Below, piece after piece: positions 4,997-5,025 of a DNA stretch of 5,025 nt (position 1 is its first letter; every line of letters starts with the position of its first letter). The notes under the pieces are model-generated. The model searched no databases and had not been told where the DNA came from. It worked only from the letters and a program-made list of their open reading frames with translations. Position numbers and translations under genes: made by a program. Origin of the DNA: Simkania sp. (GTDB lineage Bacteria > Chlamydiota > Chlamydiia > Chlamydiales > Simkaniaceae); assembly GCA_028279205.1 (NCBI GenBank), contig JANQSR010000052.1, positions 1 to 5,025 on the forward strand, read 5' to 3'.

Positions 4997-5025
4997 TTGG
5001 TATGATGCCAGTAGAGATTCCAGAA

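Overview
The window looks like a bacterial chromosome segment, most likely from a chlamydia-like member of the Chlamydiota. The main clue is the minus-strand gene order rpsP-trmD-rplS-rnhB with no rimM between rpsP and trmD, which is the order known from Chlamydia. The protein sequences of S16, L19, TrmD and RNase HII are compatible with this. The assignment is an inference from gene order and cannot be proved here. All intact genes are on the minus strand.

Layout from left to right: positions 1-79 hold nothing recognisable. A tRNA-Pro(UGG) gene (80-154) lies 14 nt downstream of a 12-helix major facilitator transporter gene (169-1422). Positions 1423-2034 hold no intact gene. This stretch contains the 5' remnant of an IS5-type transposase (plus strand, frameshifted), which ends exactly where a 142-bp element bounded by perfect 18-bp inverted repeats begins (1747-1888). 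Next comes the compact operon rnhB (2035-2649), rplS (2695-3318), trmD (3315-4010) and rpsP (4018-4344), read from right to left. A good sigma70/sigma66-type promoter lies at 4476-4504, followed by a leader of about 125 nt with a possible attenuator hairpin. The last 500 bases hold the decayed C-terminal part of a second, different transposase and no intact gene.

The operon joins ribosome building (S16, L19) with tRNA m1G37 methylation (TrmD) and removal of ribonucleotides and RNA primers from DNA (RNase HII). The genes are tightly packed: 7 nt between rpsP and trmD, a 4-nt ATGA overlap between trmD and rplS, and 45 nt between rplS and rnhB. In Chlamydia this block continues into ffh on one side and gmk on the other. 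Here both neighbours are missing and both flanks carry transposon debris, which suggests rearrangement by mobile elements.

The most noteworthy points are the L19 protein with a C-terminal extension of about 90 residues built by a 44/45-residue tandem duplication, the small inverted-repeat element, the likely non-AUG start of the transporter, and the rpsP leader hairpin. No clear new multi-gene system is present.
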